NCBI RefSeq assembly: GCF_000427905.1
Contig: NZ_ATYX01000005.1
Span: 62,001 to 126,000, forward strand
Length of the DNA: 64,000 nt
Direction: 5' to 3'
Source of the DNA: Thermocrispum agreste DSM 44070
Lineage (GTDB): Bacteria; Actinomycetota; Actinomycetes; Mycobacteriales; Pseudonocardiaceae
Shown here: positions 38,674-47,349 of the stretch, piece by piece
Position numbering within the stretch: the stretch's first letter is position 1
Layout of the letters: each line of letters starts with the position of its first letter
Position numbers and translations under genes: made by a program
The notes under the pieces: generated by a model
The model's database searches: none
Seen by the model: only the letters and a program-made list of their open reading frames with translations
Told to the model about the DNA's origin: nothing

Positions 38674-40197
38674 ATGACGTATCCAGGACAGGGGAACCCG
38701 AACGACCCGGCCAACAATCCCCAGTGGCAGCAGCAGTCAGGGCCGGGCCAGCCGACACCACCAGGGCAGAACTGGCAGCCTCAGCAGCAGTGGCAGCAGC
38801 CCCAGCAGCAGTGGCAGGCGGGCGGCCAGCCCCCGCAGGGCGGGCAGTACCAGCCCACCGCACAGTTCCCCCAGCAGCAGTACCAGGGGCAGGGCCAGTA
38901 CCAGCAGGTGCCACCCGGCGGGCAGCCGGGCGGACCTCAGGGCCCGCAGCAGCGCAAGAGCAAGCGCGGCCTGATCATCGGGCTGGTCGTGGCGCTGGTC
39001 GCCGTGCTGGGTGGCGTGGCGACCTGGATCGCCCTGTCGCTCAGCGGTGGCGACTCCGGCGCGGATTCGCCGGGCGAGGCGGCCCACACCATGCTCGCCG
39101 CGATGCAGCAGGGTGACGTCGTCGGGATGATGGACTCGCTCGCGCCCGCCGAGGCCGCGGTGCTGTCCGACATGGTCACCGACTACGTCAACGAGCTGAA
39201 GCGGATCCAGGTGCTCGACTCCAGCGCCGACCCGGAGGACGTCTCCGGCGTCACCATCGAGGAGACCGAGGAGCTGGTGTTCGACGACAGCCGGGCCAAG
39301 AAGATCAACGATCGTCTGACGATGGCCGCGCTGGTCGACGGCACGCTGCGGGTGAGCAGCAACTTCGACGATGTCCCGCTGGCCAAGTCGTTCAAGGACG
39401 CCGTCATCACCCCGGCCGCTCGGGCCGAGCTGGCCAAGGAAAACATCGACCAGACGGTCGACATCGGCGAAGCGGTCAAGCGGAGGAGCCAACCGCTCTA
39501 CATCGCGACGGTCAACGTCGACGGCAAGTGGTACCCGAGCCTGTTCTACACCGCTGCCTACTACGCGGTGCAGGACGCGGGCAAGGAGTGGCCGGCCAAC
39601 CCCATTCCGGCCGTCGGCGCCGACTCGCCGAACGCCGCCCTGATGAAGCTGATCGACGCGATCCGCACCAAGGACGTGCAGAAGGTCATCGAGATCCTGC
39701 CGCCGGACGAGATGGCGGTGCTGCACGACGTCGGCCAGCTGCTGGTCGAGGAGGCGGGCCCGCCCGGGCAGGCTCCGTTGCCGTTCGACGTGACCACGCT
39801 GGAGACCGACGAAGAGGAGGTCACCGGCGGCACCCGGCTGACGCTGCGGAAACTCGAGATCACCGTGCAGACCGGCAGCGGCCCGCAGCAGGTGGGTCTG
39901 GTCAAGGACGGCGACTGCTACACCGTGATCCAGAACGGCAGGCAGCAGGGCATGTGCGCCGACGACCTCGGCCGGATGATCCGCGCCGAGCTGGAGGGCA
40001 TGCCGCCGCAGGCGAGCGATGCGGTGGCACAGATCGTGCAGAACCTCTACACCAAGAGCCTCGGCGTGGTCACCGTCGAGGTCGACGGCAAGCACTACGT
40101 CAGCCCGCTGCGCACCTACAGCGACCTCGGCGTGACGATGTTGAAGGCGGTCGAGCCGCAGCACGTCCAGACGCTGATCGAGGTCTTCGGGCGATGA
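38674..40197 (+). CDS. Q/P/G-rich single-pass membrane protein with large extracytoplasmic region
   Basis: This 507-aa protein starts at ATG 38674 with a purine-rich leader (GAGGAGAGGA). Residues 1-95 are a low-complexity cytoplasmic region of Gln, Pro and Gly (repeats such as QQQWQQPQQQWQ). One membrane helix follows (GLIIGLVVALVAVLGGVATWIAL). Then about 380 residues outside the membrane hold two similar halves, each with a small helical AMQQGDVVGMMDSLAPAEAAVL-type DUF segment and a beta-rich domain. There is no enzyme motif. This layout is common in actinobacterial envelope proteins. Function unknown. Confidence 0.82.
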   Translation: MTYPGQGNPNDPANNPQWQQQSGPGQPTPPGQNWQPQQQWQQPQQQWQAGGQPPQGGQYQPTAQFPQQQYQGQGQYQQVPPGGQPGGPQGPQQRKSKRGLIIGLVVALVAVLGGVATWIALSLSGGDSGADSPGEAAHTMLAAMQQGDVVGMMDSLAPAEAAVLSDMVTDYVNELKRIQVLDSSADPEDVSGVTIEETEELVFDDSRAKKINDRLTMAALVDGTLRVSSNFDDVPLAKSFKDAVITPAARAELAKENIDQTVDIGEAVKRRSQPLYIATVNVDGKWYPSLFYTAAYYAVQDAGKEWPANPIPAVGADSPNAALMKLIDAIRTKDVQKVIEILPPDEMAVLHDVGQLLVEEAGPPGQAPLPFDVTTLETDEEEVTGGTRLTLRKLEITVQTGSGPQQVGLVKDGDCYTVIQNGRQQGMCADDLGRMIRAELEGMPPQASDAVAQIVQNLYTKSLGVVTVEVDGKHYVSPLRTYSDLGVTMLKAVEPQHVQTLIEVFGR

Positions 40198-40233
40198 GCC
40201 GTCCTCGGCCGGCACCAACCGCGCCGGCCGACG

Positions 40234-40722
40234 TCATCGTGGCGCCACCCGGCCCGTGGGGAGTTCCTCCGCGGGCCGGGAGCGCTGGTCGCCGCACCAG
40301 CGCGGCGGCAAGGTGACGGACTCGCCGGCGATGATCACCGGCCCGGCGCCGTCGACGGCGAACGCCACGGTGCACACGATCTGCTCGAGCGCCAGCGGCG
40401 ACAGAGTGCGCGGATCGACCGATGCGGTGATCACCCGCCGGCCGTCCCGCACCTCCTCGCGCAGCGTGACACCGGACGGCACTTCACTGCGCAGCCCTTC
40501 CTGGCGTTCCCGCATCGTGGGCCCGGCCGTGAGCCAACCGAGCAGGGAATCGACGCCCTCCGAGCGCCGGACGGCGGGCGCCAGCGAGTCGCCGACCAGA
40601 AAGAACACCACCGGCGCCAGGATCGGGCCCTCCGGCGCGGCACCCCCGGCGATCACCCCGCTGGGCCGTACCCCGCACGCGGTCACCAACAGCAGCACGC
40701 AGCCGACAACGGCCCGCTTCAC
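40234..40722 (-). CDS. GerMN-type lipoprotein
   Basis: This 162-aa protein has a lipoprotein signal (KRAVVGCVLLLVTACGVRPSG, lipobox VTAC with Cys at about 16) followed by a single GerMN-like domain (VVFFLVGDSLAPAVR, SEVPSGVTLREEVRDGRRVITASVD, EQIVCTVAFAVDGAGPVII). Its GTG overlaps the kinase stop as GTGA. It is the third gene of a regulator-kinase-lipoprotein operon, the same order as the afsQ1-afsQ2 locus and its lipoprotein in Streptomyces. It may modulate the kinase sensor domain; that is inferred from linkage. Confidence 0.85.
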   Translation of the reverse strand: MKRAVVGCVLLLVTACGVRPSGVIAGGAAPEGPILAPVVFFLVGDSLAPAVRRSEGVDSLLGWLTAGPTMRERQEGLRSEVPSGVTLREEVRDGRRVITASVDPRTLSPLALEQIVCTVAFAVDGAGPVIIAGESVTLPPRWCGDQRSRPAEELPTGRVAPR

Positions 40723-42197
40723 CGCTTCTCCCCCGTTCCCTCGCCGTAGCGGGGCAGCGCCAGCGTGAACACCGCGCCCCCGCCAGGCCGGTTGGCCGCC
40801 GTCAACGTGCCGACCCGGTCGCCTTTCCGGTGCAGGCGGGCGTTCTCCCAGGCGATCGCCAGGCCCAGCCCGCTGCCTTGGGATCGGCTGCGGGCGGTGT
40901 CGGCTTTGAAGAACCGGTCGAACACGTGCGGCAGGACGGCGTCGTCCATGCCGGGACCGCTGTCCTCGACGTCCACCATCACCCACGCCTCGTCGGCGGT
41001 CAGCCGGACCGTCACCGGAGGCTCGCCGTGCCGCAGCGCATTCCCGACCAGGTTGGCCACGATGACATCCAGCCGTCGAGGGTCCAGCCGCGCGGTGATG
41101 CCCTCGGGAAGGTCGGCTTCGACCTGGTCCAGCCACCCGCGCGAGCGCAAGCACGCCCGGATGATGGCGGCGACGTCCACATCGTCCAGCGCCAACGCCG
41201 CCGACCCGGAATCGAAGCGAGTCACCTCGATCAGGTCGTTGACCAGGCGGGTGAGGTTGGCCGTTTCGCTGCTGACCAGCCGGGCGGCCCGCCCGGCGTC
41301 TCCGGGCAGGTCGCCGGCTTCCTCGTCCAGCACGTCGGTCACCGCGGTCATCGCGGCCAGCGGGGTCCGCAGCTCGTGCGAGACGTCGGCGACGAACCGC
41401 CGGGCGTCGGCCTCCATCCGGCGCAGCTCGTTGACCTGGTGCTCCAGCACCTGGGCGGTGGCGTTGAAGGTGCGTCCCACCTCGGCCAGTTCGTCGGCGC
41501 CGCGCACGGTGACGCGGGCACTCAGGTCGCCTTCGCCGAGACGCCGGGCAGCGTGCCTGAGCTCACGCACCGGGCGCAGCACCCCCCTGGCCGCCACCCA
41601 GGCCAGTGCCGCTGCCAGCCCGAGCGACCCGGCGCCGACCGCCCCCGCCCACCAGGTGAGCTCCTCGATCGAATCCCGTTCGGCCAGCAGATCCCGCGCC
41701 AGGTAGACCTCGAGCCCGCTCGGCACGCTGTCCCCCATCCCGGTTCCGATCCGGAGCTCGGTTCCGACCAGCAGCGTCGGGGTGTCCCCCCACATCACCC
41801 GCTGCCACACCACGCGCCCGGAGCGCACCGCCGACCGCAGCTCGGCGGGCAGCGACTGCGGGTGCATTCCGGACGACGCCTGCTGGCCGCGGAACAGCAC
41901 GACCGCCCCGGACCCGCGATCGCTCAGCCCCTCGACCAGCTCCTCCAGGTCGGCGCGGCGGGGCGGCACCGACGACAGCGGCAGCAGCGTCTTGACCCGG
42001 TCGGTCAGCGCGGTCGCTGCGGCGTCCTGGGTGGCCTGCAGGACGGCCGACCGGGCCCGCCAGTACAGCACCCCGGCCGTGATCGTCGTGGTCACAACGG
42101 CCAACGCGGCGAACGCCAGCAACAGACGCGTGCGCAGGCCCATCCGGCCCGGTGGCCGGGCCGGATCCGGCTGGGGTGCGCGATCCACTGTGGTCAC
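40719..42197 (-). CDS. Sensor histidine kinase (AfsQ2/CseC type)
   Basis: This 492-aa kinase has two membrane helices (LLLAFAALAVVTTTITAGVL near 35 and WWAGAVGAGSLGLAAALAWVAA near 200) around an extracytoplasmic sensor of about 150 residues. HAMP (RPVRELRHAARRLGEGDLSARV), HisKA with phospho-His in FVADVSHELRTPLAAM and HATPase (NLVGNALRHG, EDSGPGMDD, GSGLGLAIAWENARLH) follow. The GTG start (42197) overlaps the response-regulator stop as GTGA. It phosphorylates the adjacent OmpR-type regulator. The stimulus is unknown but probably envelope-related. Confidence 0.92.
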   Translation of the reverse strand: MTTVDRAPQPDPARPPGRMGLRTRLLLAFAALAVVTTTITAGVLYWRARSAVLQATQDAAATALTDRVKTLLPLSSVPPRRADLEELVEGLSDRGSGAVVLFRGQQASSGMHPQSLPAELRSAVRSGRVVWQRVMWGDTPTLLVGTELRIGTGMGDSVPSGLEVYLARDLLAERDSIEELTWWAGAVGAGSLGLAAALAWVAARGVLRPVRELRHAARRLGEGDLSARVTVRGADELAEVGRTFNATAQVLEHQVNELRRMEADARRFVADVSHELRTPLAAMTAVTDVLDEEAGDLPGDAGRAARLVSSETANLTRLVNDLIEVTRFDSGSAALALDDVDVAAIIRACLRSRGWLDQVEADLPEGITARLDPRRLDVIVANLVGNALRHGEPPVTVRLTADEAWVMVDVEDSGPGMDDAVLPHVFDRFFKADTARSRSQGSGLGLAIAWENARLHRKGDRVGTLTAANRPGGGAVFTLALPRYGEGTGEKR

Positions 42198-42877
42198 ACA
42201 GGTCCGAAGCGATACCCGAAGCCACGCACGGTCTGCACGTAGACGGGTTTGGCCGGGTCGTCCTCGATCTTGGCACGCAGCCGTTGCACGCACGCGTCGA
42301 CCAGCCGGGAGTCGCCCAGGTAGTCGTGCTGCCAGACGGATTCCAGCAGCTGCTGCCTGCTCAGCACTCGCCGAGGGACCCGGGACAGCTCCAGCAGCAG
42401 CCGCAGCTCGGTCGGCGCCAGCGCGATCGGCGTGCCGTTCTTGCTCACCTCCAGGCCGACCCGGTCGATGGTCAGCGCGCCGTGCACCTCCACCCCCTGC
42501 GGCTGCTTCGGCTCGCTCACCGCCCGGCGCAGCACGGCCCTGATCCGGGCCTCCAGCACGCGTGGCTGGACCGGTTTGACCACGTAGTCGTCCGCCCCCG
42601 CCTCCAGGCCCGCCACGACGTCCATGTCGTCGTTGCGGGCGGTCAGCATGATGATCGGCAGGTTGCCGTCGGCGCGAATGCGGCGGCACACCTCGAAGCC
42701 ATCCATGCCGGGCAGCATCAAGTCGAGCACGACGACTTCCGGCTGCACCGCGCCAAGACGGGCCAGCGCTTGCTCACCGTTGTCGAACGCGTCCACGCTG
42801 TGACCCTGCCGCTCCAGCGCCAGGGTCAACCCGTCTCGTACGGCCTCGTCGTCCTCGATCAGCAGTACGCGCGACAT
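42194..42877 (-). CDS. OmpR/PhoB-family response regulator (AfsQ1 type)
   Basis: This 227-aa regulator has a receiver (LLIEDDEAVRDGL, phospho-Asp in VVVLDLMLPGMDG, conserved Lys in DDYVVKPVQ) and a winged helix (LAPTELRLLLELSRVPRRVLSRQQLLESVW ... VDACVQRLRAKIEDDPAKPVYVQTVRGFGYRF). I start at ATG 42877; a GTG three codons earlier is possible. It leads the three-gene operon and follows the PAP2 phosphatase gene by only 8 bp, so the phosphatase may belong to the same transcript. Confidence 0.92.
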   Translation of the reverse strand: MSRVLLIEDDEAVRDGLTLALERQGHSVDAFDNGEQALARLGAVQPEVVVLDLMLPGMDGFEVCRRIRADGNLPIIMLTARNDDMDVVAGLEAGADDYVVKPVQPRVLEARIRAVLRRAVSEPKQPQGVEVHGALTIDRVGLEVSKNGTPIALAPTELRLLLELSRVPRRVLSRQQLLESVWQHDYLGDSRLVDACVQRLRAKIEDDPAKPVYVQTVRGFGYRFGPV

Positions 42878-42885
42878 GGCCCCCA

Positions 42886-43572
42886 CTATCGCAGGTCAGC
42901 CAGGTCCTGGTTGATCACCCGATCGACGGCAACCGCCACGAAGTACAGCGTGCCCGCCACCAGAACGGCCCCGAGGCCGTCGGACAGCCGGTGCCATCCC
43001 GCCACCATCGTCGCCGCGGTGACCACCGCGCACACGATCACCCCGGGCAGCAGCATCCACCGACGGTGCCCCGCACGGATCAGCAACGCCACCGCGAACA
43101 CCATTCCCGCCGCGGCTGCCACGTGCCCGCTGGGGAAGCTGTTGTGAGCGGACGTGCCGATCACGTCGAAGTCCGGCCGGACGATCTCCGCCTTCAGCAC
43201 CCGCGCGGCCCCGATCGACCCGAACAGCACTCCCACTCCCGCCACCGCCACGACGACCCGGCGGGCCAGCAGGCCCGCGACCACCAGAACGGCGACGAAG
43301 ATCGCGATGTGCACGGGATTGCCCACCAGGCGAAGGACACTCCTGGCTGCCTGGTAGGCATCCGACGTTCCCGCGTAATAGCCGCCACGCGCCGCTTCGG
43401 GCATCAGCGCGTCGTCCACGTGTTGCCCCAGAGGAGTGCGCACGAACGCCACGCAGATCAGCGCCACCCCCACCGCGCAGCCGATCGCCCCGCACATGAC
43501 ACCCCACCAGCTCGGCCGGGACAGCGGCTGCTTCAACGGTGTGGTCACGGCAGTTGCGGTTTCGGTCAGCAC
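42886..43572 (-). CDS. PAP2-family membrane phosphatase
   Basis: This 228-aa integral membrane protein has five to six helices and the acid-phosphatase motifs K-x6-RP (KAEIVRP), PSGH (NSFPSGHVAAAAG) and the H-x3-D block (AGWHRLSD). Such enzymes remove phosphate from lipid pyrophosphates such as undecaprenyl pyrophosphate. Start GTG 43572. It precedes the response-regulator gene by 8 bp, which suggests co-transcription with the envelope two-component system. The substrate is inferred from the family. Confidence 0.88.
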   Translation of the reverse strand: MLTETATAVTTPLKQPLSRPSWWGVMCGAIGCAVGVALICVAFVRTPLGQHVDDALMPEAARGGYYAGTSDAYQAARSVLRLVGNPVHIAIFVAVLVVAGLLARRVVVAVAGVGVLFGSIGAARVLKAEIVRPDFDVIGTSAHNSFPSGHVAAAAGMVFAVALLIRAGHRRWMLLPGVIVCAVVTAATMVAGWHRLSDGLGAVLVAGTLYFVAVAVDRVINQDLADLR

Positions 43573-43857
43573 ATCTCGATCTTCGCTGCGCGATGTCCGT
43601 GTTCGGTGCGAGGAATGTCATCGTCTTGTCACAACTGCGCACCGGCCGGGAACCGCTCCTGCAGGCGTCCTCACCGCACGACTCCTCACCGCACGACTCC
43701 TCACCGCACGACACTGCCGCGACCGCCTCGCCGTTCACGGCAATACGTCTGATTTGGGCGGAATGTCGGGCCAACGTGCCGAATGATGACACATCCGATG
43801 CGGCGTGATCACTCGACGGACGCAGCGACCGGACATCGGTGGCCGAGCGTGGGCACC
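43573..43857. other. Intergenic region with a 15-bp tandem repeat
   Basis: The region separates the PAP2 and VanY-type genes and holds the tandem repeat at 43671-43712. The plus-strand frame across it gives SSPHD repeats and then joins no known domain, so I do not call a gene. Promoters for both divergent genes should lie here. Confidence 0.5.
43671..43712. repeat. 2.8 copies of a 15-bp tandem repeat
   Basis: The unit TCACCGCACGACTCC occurs at 43671-43685 and 43686-43700, and partially at 43701-43712, with no mismatches. It lies about 100 bp upstream of the PAP2 gene start and may vary in copy number. Confidence 0.9.
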
Positions 43858-44451
43858 ATGACCGAATCACACGTTCTGGCCGCTCGCTCCATTGCCCGGC
43901 AACGACTGTTCGCGGTGCTCACCTACGCCCTGGCCGTGCTCCTGGTGCCGGTCGCCGCGCTGCGCAGCCCCGGCCACCCGTTGCGGGTGGCGGCGAACTG
44001 GGCGCTGGCGCTGCGGTTCCCCACCGAGTCCCTGCACGGCCTGACGCCGCGGACCAGGCAGGCGCTGGAGGCGGCGCGTAGTGAGGCGTTGTGGCGGCAC
44101 GGCGTCCTGATCGGCGTGACCTCCGGATACCGGGACCTGGACCAGCAACGCCTGCTGTTCCGGCGCGAGGTCCACCGGACCGGCTCGGCGTGGGCCGCCC
44201 GCACCCGCGTCCTCCCGCCGGACGAGTCCGCGCACGTCCGCGGCATCGCCGTCGACGTCCGGCCACCGGCCGGAGCTCACTGGCTGGACCGGCACGGCGG
44301 CAAACACGGTCTGTACCGGATGTACGACAACGAGTGGTGGCACTTCGAGTATCACCCCGACGTCCGGCCCCGACGGCTGCCGTCGCCACGTTTCAGCTGT
44401 GCGCGTCCTGGGCATCCGGTGTCGGAGACCGCCGGGCAGGTGTCCGGATGA
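43858..44451 (+). CDS. VanY-type D-alanyl-D-alanine carboxypeptidase
   Basis: This 197-aa protein has an N-terminal membrane anchor or signal (AVLTYALAVLLVPVAAL) and the zinc-peptidase motifs SxHxxGxAxD (ESAHVRGIAVDV) and EWWHFEY. It should trim the terminal D-Ala of peptidoglycan stems on the outside of the membrane. The ATG at 43858 has only a weak RBS (GTGGGC). An upstream in-frame ATG at 43783 is possible. Monocistronic, placed next to envelope genes. Confidence 0.88.
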   Translation: MTESHVLAARSIARQRLFAVLTYALAVLLVPVAALRSPGHPLRVAANWALALRFPTESLHGLTPRTRQALEAARSEALWRHGVLIGVTSGYRDLDQQRLLFRREVHRTGSAWAARTRVLPPDESAHVRGIAVDVRPPAGAHWLDRHGGKHGLYRMYDNEWWHFEYHPDVRPRRLPSPRFSCARPGHPVSETAGQVSG

Positions 44452-44534
44452 CACCCGCCTCGTCACAGAACGAGCGAACCCGCCCGGCCCCGGCTACCCT
44501 GGCGGACTCCACGAAACCGAAGCAGGAGGAACAC

Positions 44535-44849
44535 ATGCTCGTACTCACGCCGACCGCCGTCGCCGTGGTCAACAACCTCACCAGCGCGGTGGGCGAGGAA
44601 GGCGCAGGCCTGCGCATTTCGTCGCACCCGGACGCGCCTGCTCCGGGGCTGCACGTCGAGATCGCGGCAGCGCCTGAGGCGGACGACCAGCTGGTGGACA
44701 GCTCGGGGGCCCGGGTCTTCTTGGACCCGCAGGCCGCGATGATGCTCGACGACAAGGTGCTCGACGCCACCGTCGACGAGCAAGGCCAGGCCAGCTTCGT
44801 GCTCGGCACGCAGGCCGCGCCCGGGGACGCCGACCACCCGGAGGCATGA
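44535..44849 (+). CDS. HesB/IscA-like protein lacking cysteines
   Basis: This 104-aa protein (MLVLTPTAVAVVNNLTSAVGEEGAGLRIS ... VFLDPQAAMMLDDKVLDATV) has the A-type carrier/HesB fold pattern, with AGLRIS, ARVFLDPQAA and a terminal strand. It contains no Cys at all, so it cannot bind an Fe-S cluster in the usual way. Such Cys-free versions are widespread in actinobacteria and of unknown function. Strong RBS (AGGAGG, 5 nt). Confidence 0.85.
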   Translation: MLVLTPTAVAVVNNLTSAVGEEGAGLRISSHPDAPAPGLHVEIAAAPEADDQLVDSSGARVFLDPQAAMMLDDKVLDATVDEQGQASFVLGTQAAPGDADHPEA

Positions 44850-44965
44850 CGCTTCTCGCCCGCTGACCAGGCCTCGTCGCAGGGCCTTCGTCTCAGCGGG
44901 CGAACGACCGGACCCCGCCGTCGTCGGATAGCCTCGAGCCGTCCGCGACGGAGGGAGAACCAGTA

Positions 44966-45478
44966 ATGCCCAGCCGATCGGCACCCGTGGTGGTGATCAT
45001 GGGCATTACCGGTTCCGGCAAGTCGACCGTCGGCCGGGCGCTCGCCGACCGGTTGGCTGTGCCGTTCGCGGACGGCGACGATTTCCACAGCCCGCAGGCC
45101 AAAGCGAGGATGGCCGGTGGCACCCCGCTCACCGACAGCGACCGGATGCCGTGGCTGCACCGGATCGGTGCCTGGCTGGCGCGCCACGAGGCCGGTGCGG
45201 TCGTCGCCTGTTCGGCACTTCGCCGCGCCTACCGCGACGTTCTGCGCGACTCGTCGCCCACCACCGTGTTCGTGCACCTGGTCGGCGACATTGAGATCGC
45301 CCGGGAACGGGTGCGGCGGCGTACGAACCACTTCATGCCGGCGGAGCTGGTGGACTCCCAGCAAGCGACGCTGGAGCCGCTGGCCGCCGACGAAGCCGGG
45401 ATCACGCTTCGCTTCGACCTTCCCGTCGACGACATCGTCGACCGCGTCTCCGCGTGGCTGGCGATGCAGCGCGCGTAG
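44966..45478 (+). CDS. gntK: Gluconokinase
   Basis: This 170-aa P-loop kinase has Walker A MGITGSGKSTVG, the DGDDFHSPQAKARMAGGTPLTDSDRMPWL block diagnostic of gluconokinases, ACSALRRAYRD and RRTNHFMPAELVDSQQATLEPL. It phosphorylates D-gluconate to 6-phosphogluconate in the cytosol. The ATG at 44966 follows GGAGGGAGAACCAGTA. No transporter or 6-phosphogluconate gene is adjacent. Confidence 0.93.
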   Translation: MPSRSAPVVVIMGITGSGKSTVGRALADRLAVPFADGDDFHSPQAKARMAGGTPLTDSDRMPWLHRIGAWLARHEAGAVVACSALRRAYRDVLRDSSPTTVFVHLVGDIEIARERVRRRTNHFMPAELVDSQQATLEPLAADEAGITLRFDLPVDDIVDRVSAWLAMQRA

Positions 45479-45672
45479 CACGATCTTCCGCGACCCGCTC
45501 CCCGCCGAACTGATCTTCCGCGGACGGGCCCCTTGCCCTCGGCTGATCACCTGGCCGGTGCTGGGCTGCGGCCTTTCACGCGGTACACCTGGTAGGTGCC
45601 GACGTACGGGCAACGACGCCTGCCGCGGCAGGGACAAGCAGGCCACGACCCGACTGCGGAGGGCGCCCAGGC

Positions 45673-46239
45673 ATGAGCAAGACGGCTCTCATCCTCGTCG
45701 ACGTCATCAACGCCTTCTTCGACCCCGCAGGGCCGCACTACTACCCGCGTGTGCGGGAGGCGGTCGAGCCGCTCACGCACTTGTTGGCGACCGCCCGCGA
45801 CGCGGGCGCCGTCGTCGTGCACACGGTCGAACGGCACTGGCCGAACGTGCCGGACGCCGAACAGCCGAAGATTCCGGTGCACTGCCTGGCCGGATCGTTC
45901 GAAGCCGATTTCCACCCCGGGTTTCACCCCGTCGACCGGCCGGGTGAGCTGGTGGTGCCGAAGCGGCGGTACTCGGGCTTCTTCGCCACCGACCTGGCAC
46001 TGACCCTGCACGAGCAGCGGATCGAGCGCATCGTGGTGGCCGGAGTGGAGACCAACGTGTGCGTCCGCGCCACCTGCCAGGACGGATTCGCGCACGGCTT
46101 CGCCGTGGTGGTTCCCCGCGAAGCGACCAACTCCGATCGGCAGCATCTCGAGCGGGCTTCACTGGAGGACATCATGCGCTACTTCGGCTCCGTGGTGGCG
46201 ACCGACGAAGCTGCCGCTTTGCTCAAGGAGCATCCCTAG
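45673..46239 (+). CDS. Isochorismatase-like cysteine hydrolase
   Basis: This 188-aa hydrolase has the catalytic Asp in ALILVDVINAFFDP, the Lys in VVPKRRYSGFFATDL and the Cys in VAGVETNVCVRATCQDGF, with the cis-peptide-like VETNVC turn. The family includes nicotinamidase, N-carbamoylsarcosine amidase and isochorismatase. The specific substrate is not determined. ATG 45673 with GGAGGG upstream. It lies alone between gntK and the methyltransferase. Confidence 0.9.
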   Translation: MSKTALILVDVINAFFDPAGPHYYPRVREAVEPLTHLLATARDAGAVVVHTVERHWPNVPDAEQPKIPVHCLAGSFEADFHPGFHPVDRPGELVVPKRRYSGFFATDLALTLHEQRIERIVVAGVETNVCVRATCQDGFAHGFAVVVPREATNSDRQHLERASLEDIMRYFGSVVATDEAAALLKEHP

Positions 46240-46260
46240 GTCAGCAACCGCGGCGAATCC

Positions 46261-46280
46261 CCACGGATGACCACGGATGA
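46261..46280. repeat. 10-bp tandem duplication upstream of the methyltransferase
   Basis: CCACGGATGA is repeated twice without a gap, 130 bp before the methyltransferase start. It is short and may be trivial. Confidence 0.7.
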
Positions 46281-46411
46281 CTATTGTGGCCGGGCCGGGG
46301 CGAGACCGCCGCGATCGCCGAGCCACCACGCCGGGGTGGATCACGCCGCGTTGAGTTCGCTTGCCGCGGACGCCACGTACGCAAGGCACTGCCGCGACTA
46401 CCGTGCAACGC

Positions 46412-47252
46412 ATGCACGGCACGCACGACGCCCACCACTCCGGCCATGCCGACCCCTCGGCCGAGATGCTTGCCCTGCAAGCCGAGATCTTCGCCGACCA
46501 CACCGCGAAGATCACCGCGTGGCTACCCGTGTCCACTCCCCCGCGCACGATCGTCGACCTCGGCTGCGGCACCGGCGCCGGGACATTCGCGCTGCTGGCT
46601 CAATTCCCCGATGCCCGTGTCATCGCCGTGGACTCCGCGGAGGACCACCTCTCCCACCTGCAGCGCACAGCCGACGCCCGTGGCGTGGCTACCCGGGTCC
46701 GCCTGGTGCAAGCCGACCTCGACGCGGTGTGGCCGGACATCGGCCCGGCTGACCTGGTGTGGGCGGCGAACGCGCTGCACCACCTGGCGGATCCGGACCG
46801 AGCCCTGGCCGAGGCGTACCGGATGCTCACCCCCCGGCGGGCTGCTCGCGGTCGTCGAACTGACTCGCTTCGCCCGCTTCCTGCCGCCGGACGGCCCGGA
46901 GTTCCGTCCGGGCCTCGAGCAGCGATGCCACGCCGCGCACCAGCACCGGCAGGCGGAGCGGCTTCCCCACATCGGTGCCGACTGGGCGGCCAAGCTCACC
47001 GCGGCGGGATTCCGCATCGAGGACACCACATCGCTGACGATCGAGGTCAGCGGAGCCGGCCGCCCCGCGGTGGGCGCGTACGCGCTCGTGAGCCTGCGGC
47101 GCCTGCGGCAAGCAGTGACCGGCCTCGTGCCGGCCGAAGATCTTGCTGCACTCGACGACCTGGTCGATCAGGACGGCCCGCGCTGCGTGTGCCACCGACC
47201 GGACCTGGCCGTCCGGGCCGAGCGGATGGCGTGGGCGGCTCGCCGCCCTTGA
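46412..47252 (+). pseudogene. SAM-dependent methyltransferase, frameshifted
   Basis: The first frame (MHGTHDAHHSGHADPSAEML ...) has a class I methyltransferase core: IVDLGCGTGAGTFALL (motif I), VIAVDSAEDHL, LVWAANALHHLADP. It breaks at a run of six C (46830-46835), where one base fewer would give LTPGGLLAVVELTRFARFLP. The continuation in the next frame, to 47252, completes a protein of about 280 aa, including KLTAAGFRIEDTTSLTIEV and a C-terminal RRLRQAVTGLV segment. It may be an intact gene with a homopolymer sequencing error. The His-rich N-terminus is notable. Substrate unknown. Confidence 0.82.
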
Positions 47253-47349
47253 GACCGGCCTGACACCGCCCGCGATGTCGTGACGGGGACGGACGCGGCC
47301 AACCGCCCCTACAGGCCCCTGGGCATCACCGGCCGTGACCTCGCAGCGA

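Noticed and set aside
45479-45672. Repeated GATCTTCCGCG upstream of the isochorismatase-like gene
   Set aside because: Two 11-bp copies in G+C-rich DNA are not enough to support a regulatory or mobile origin.
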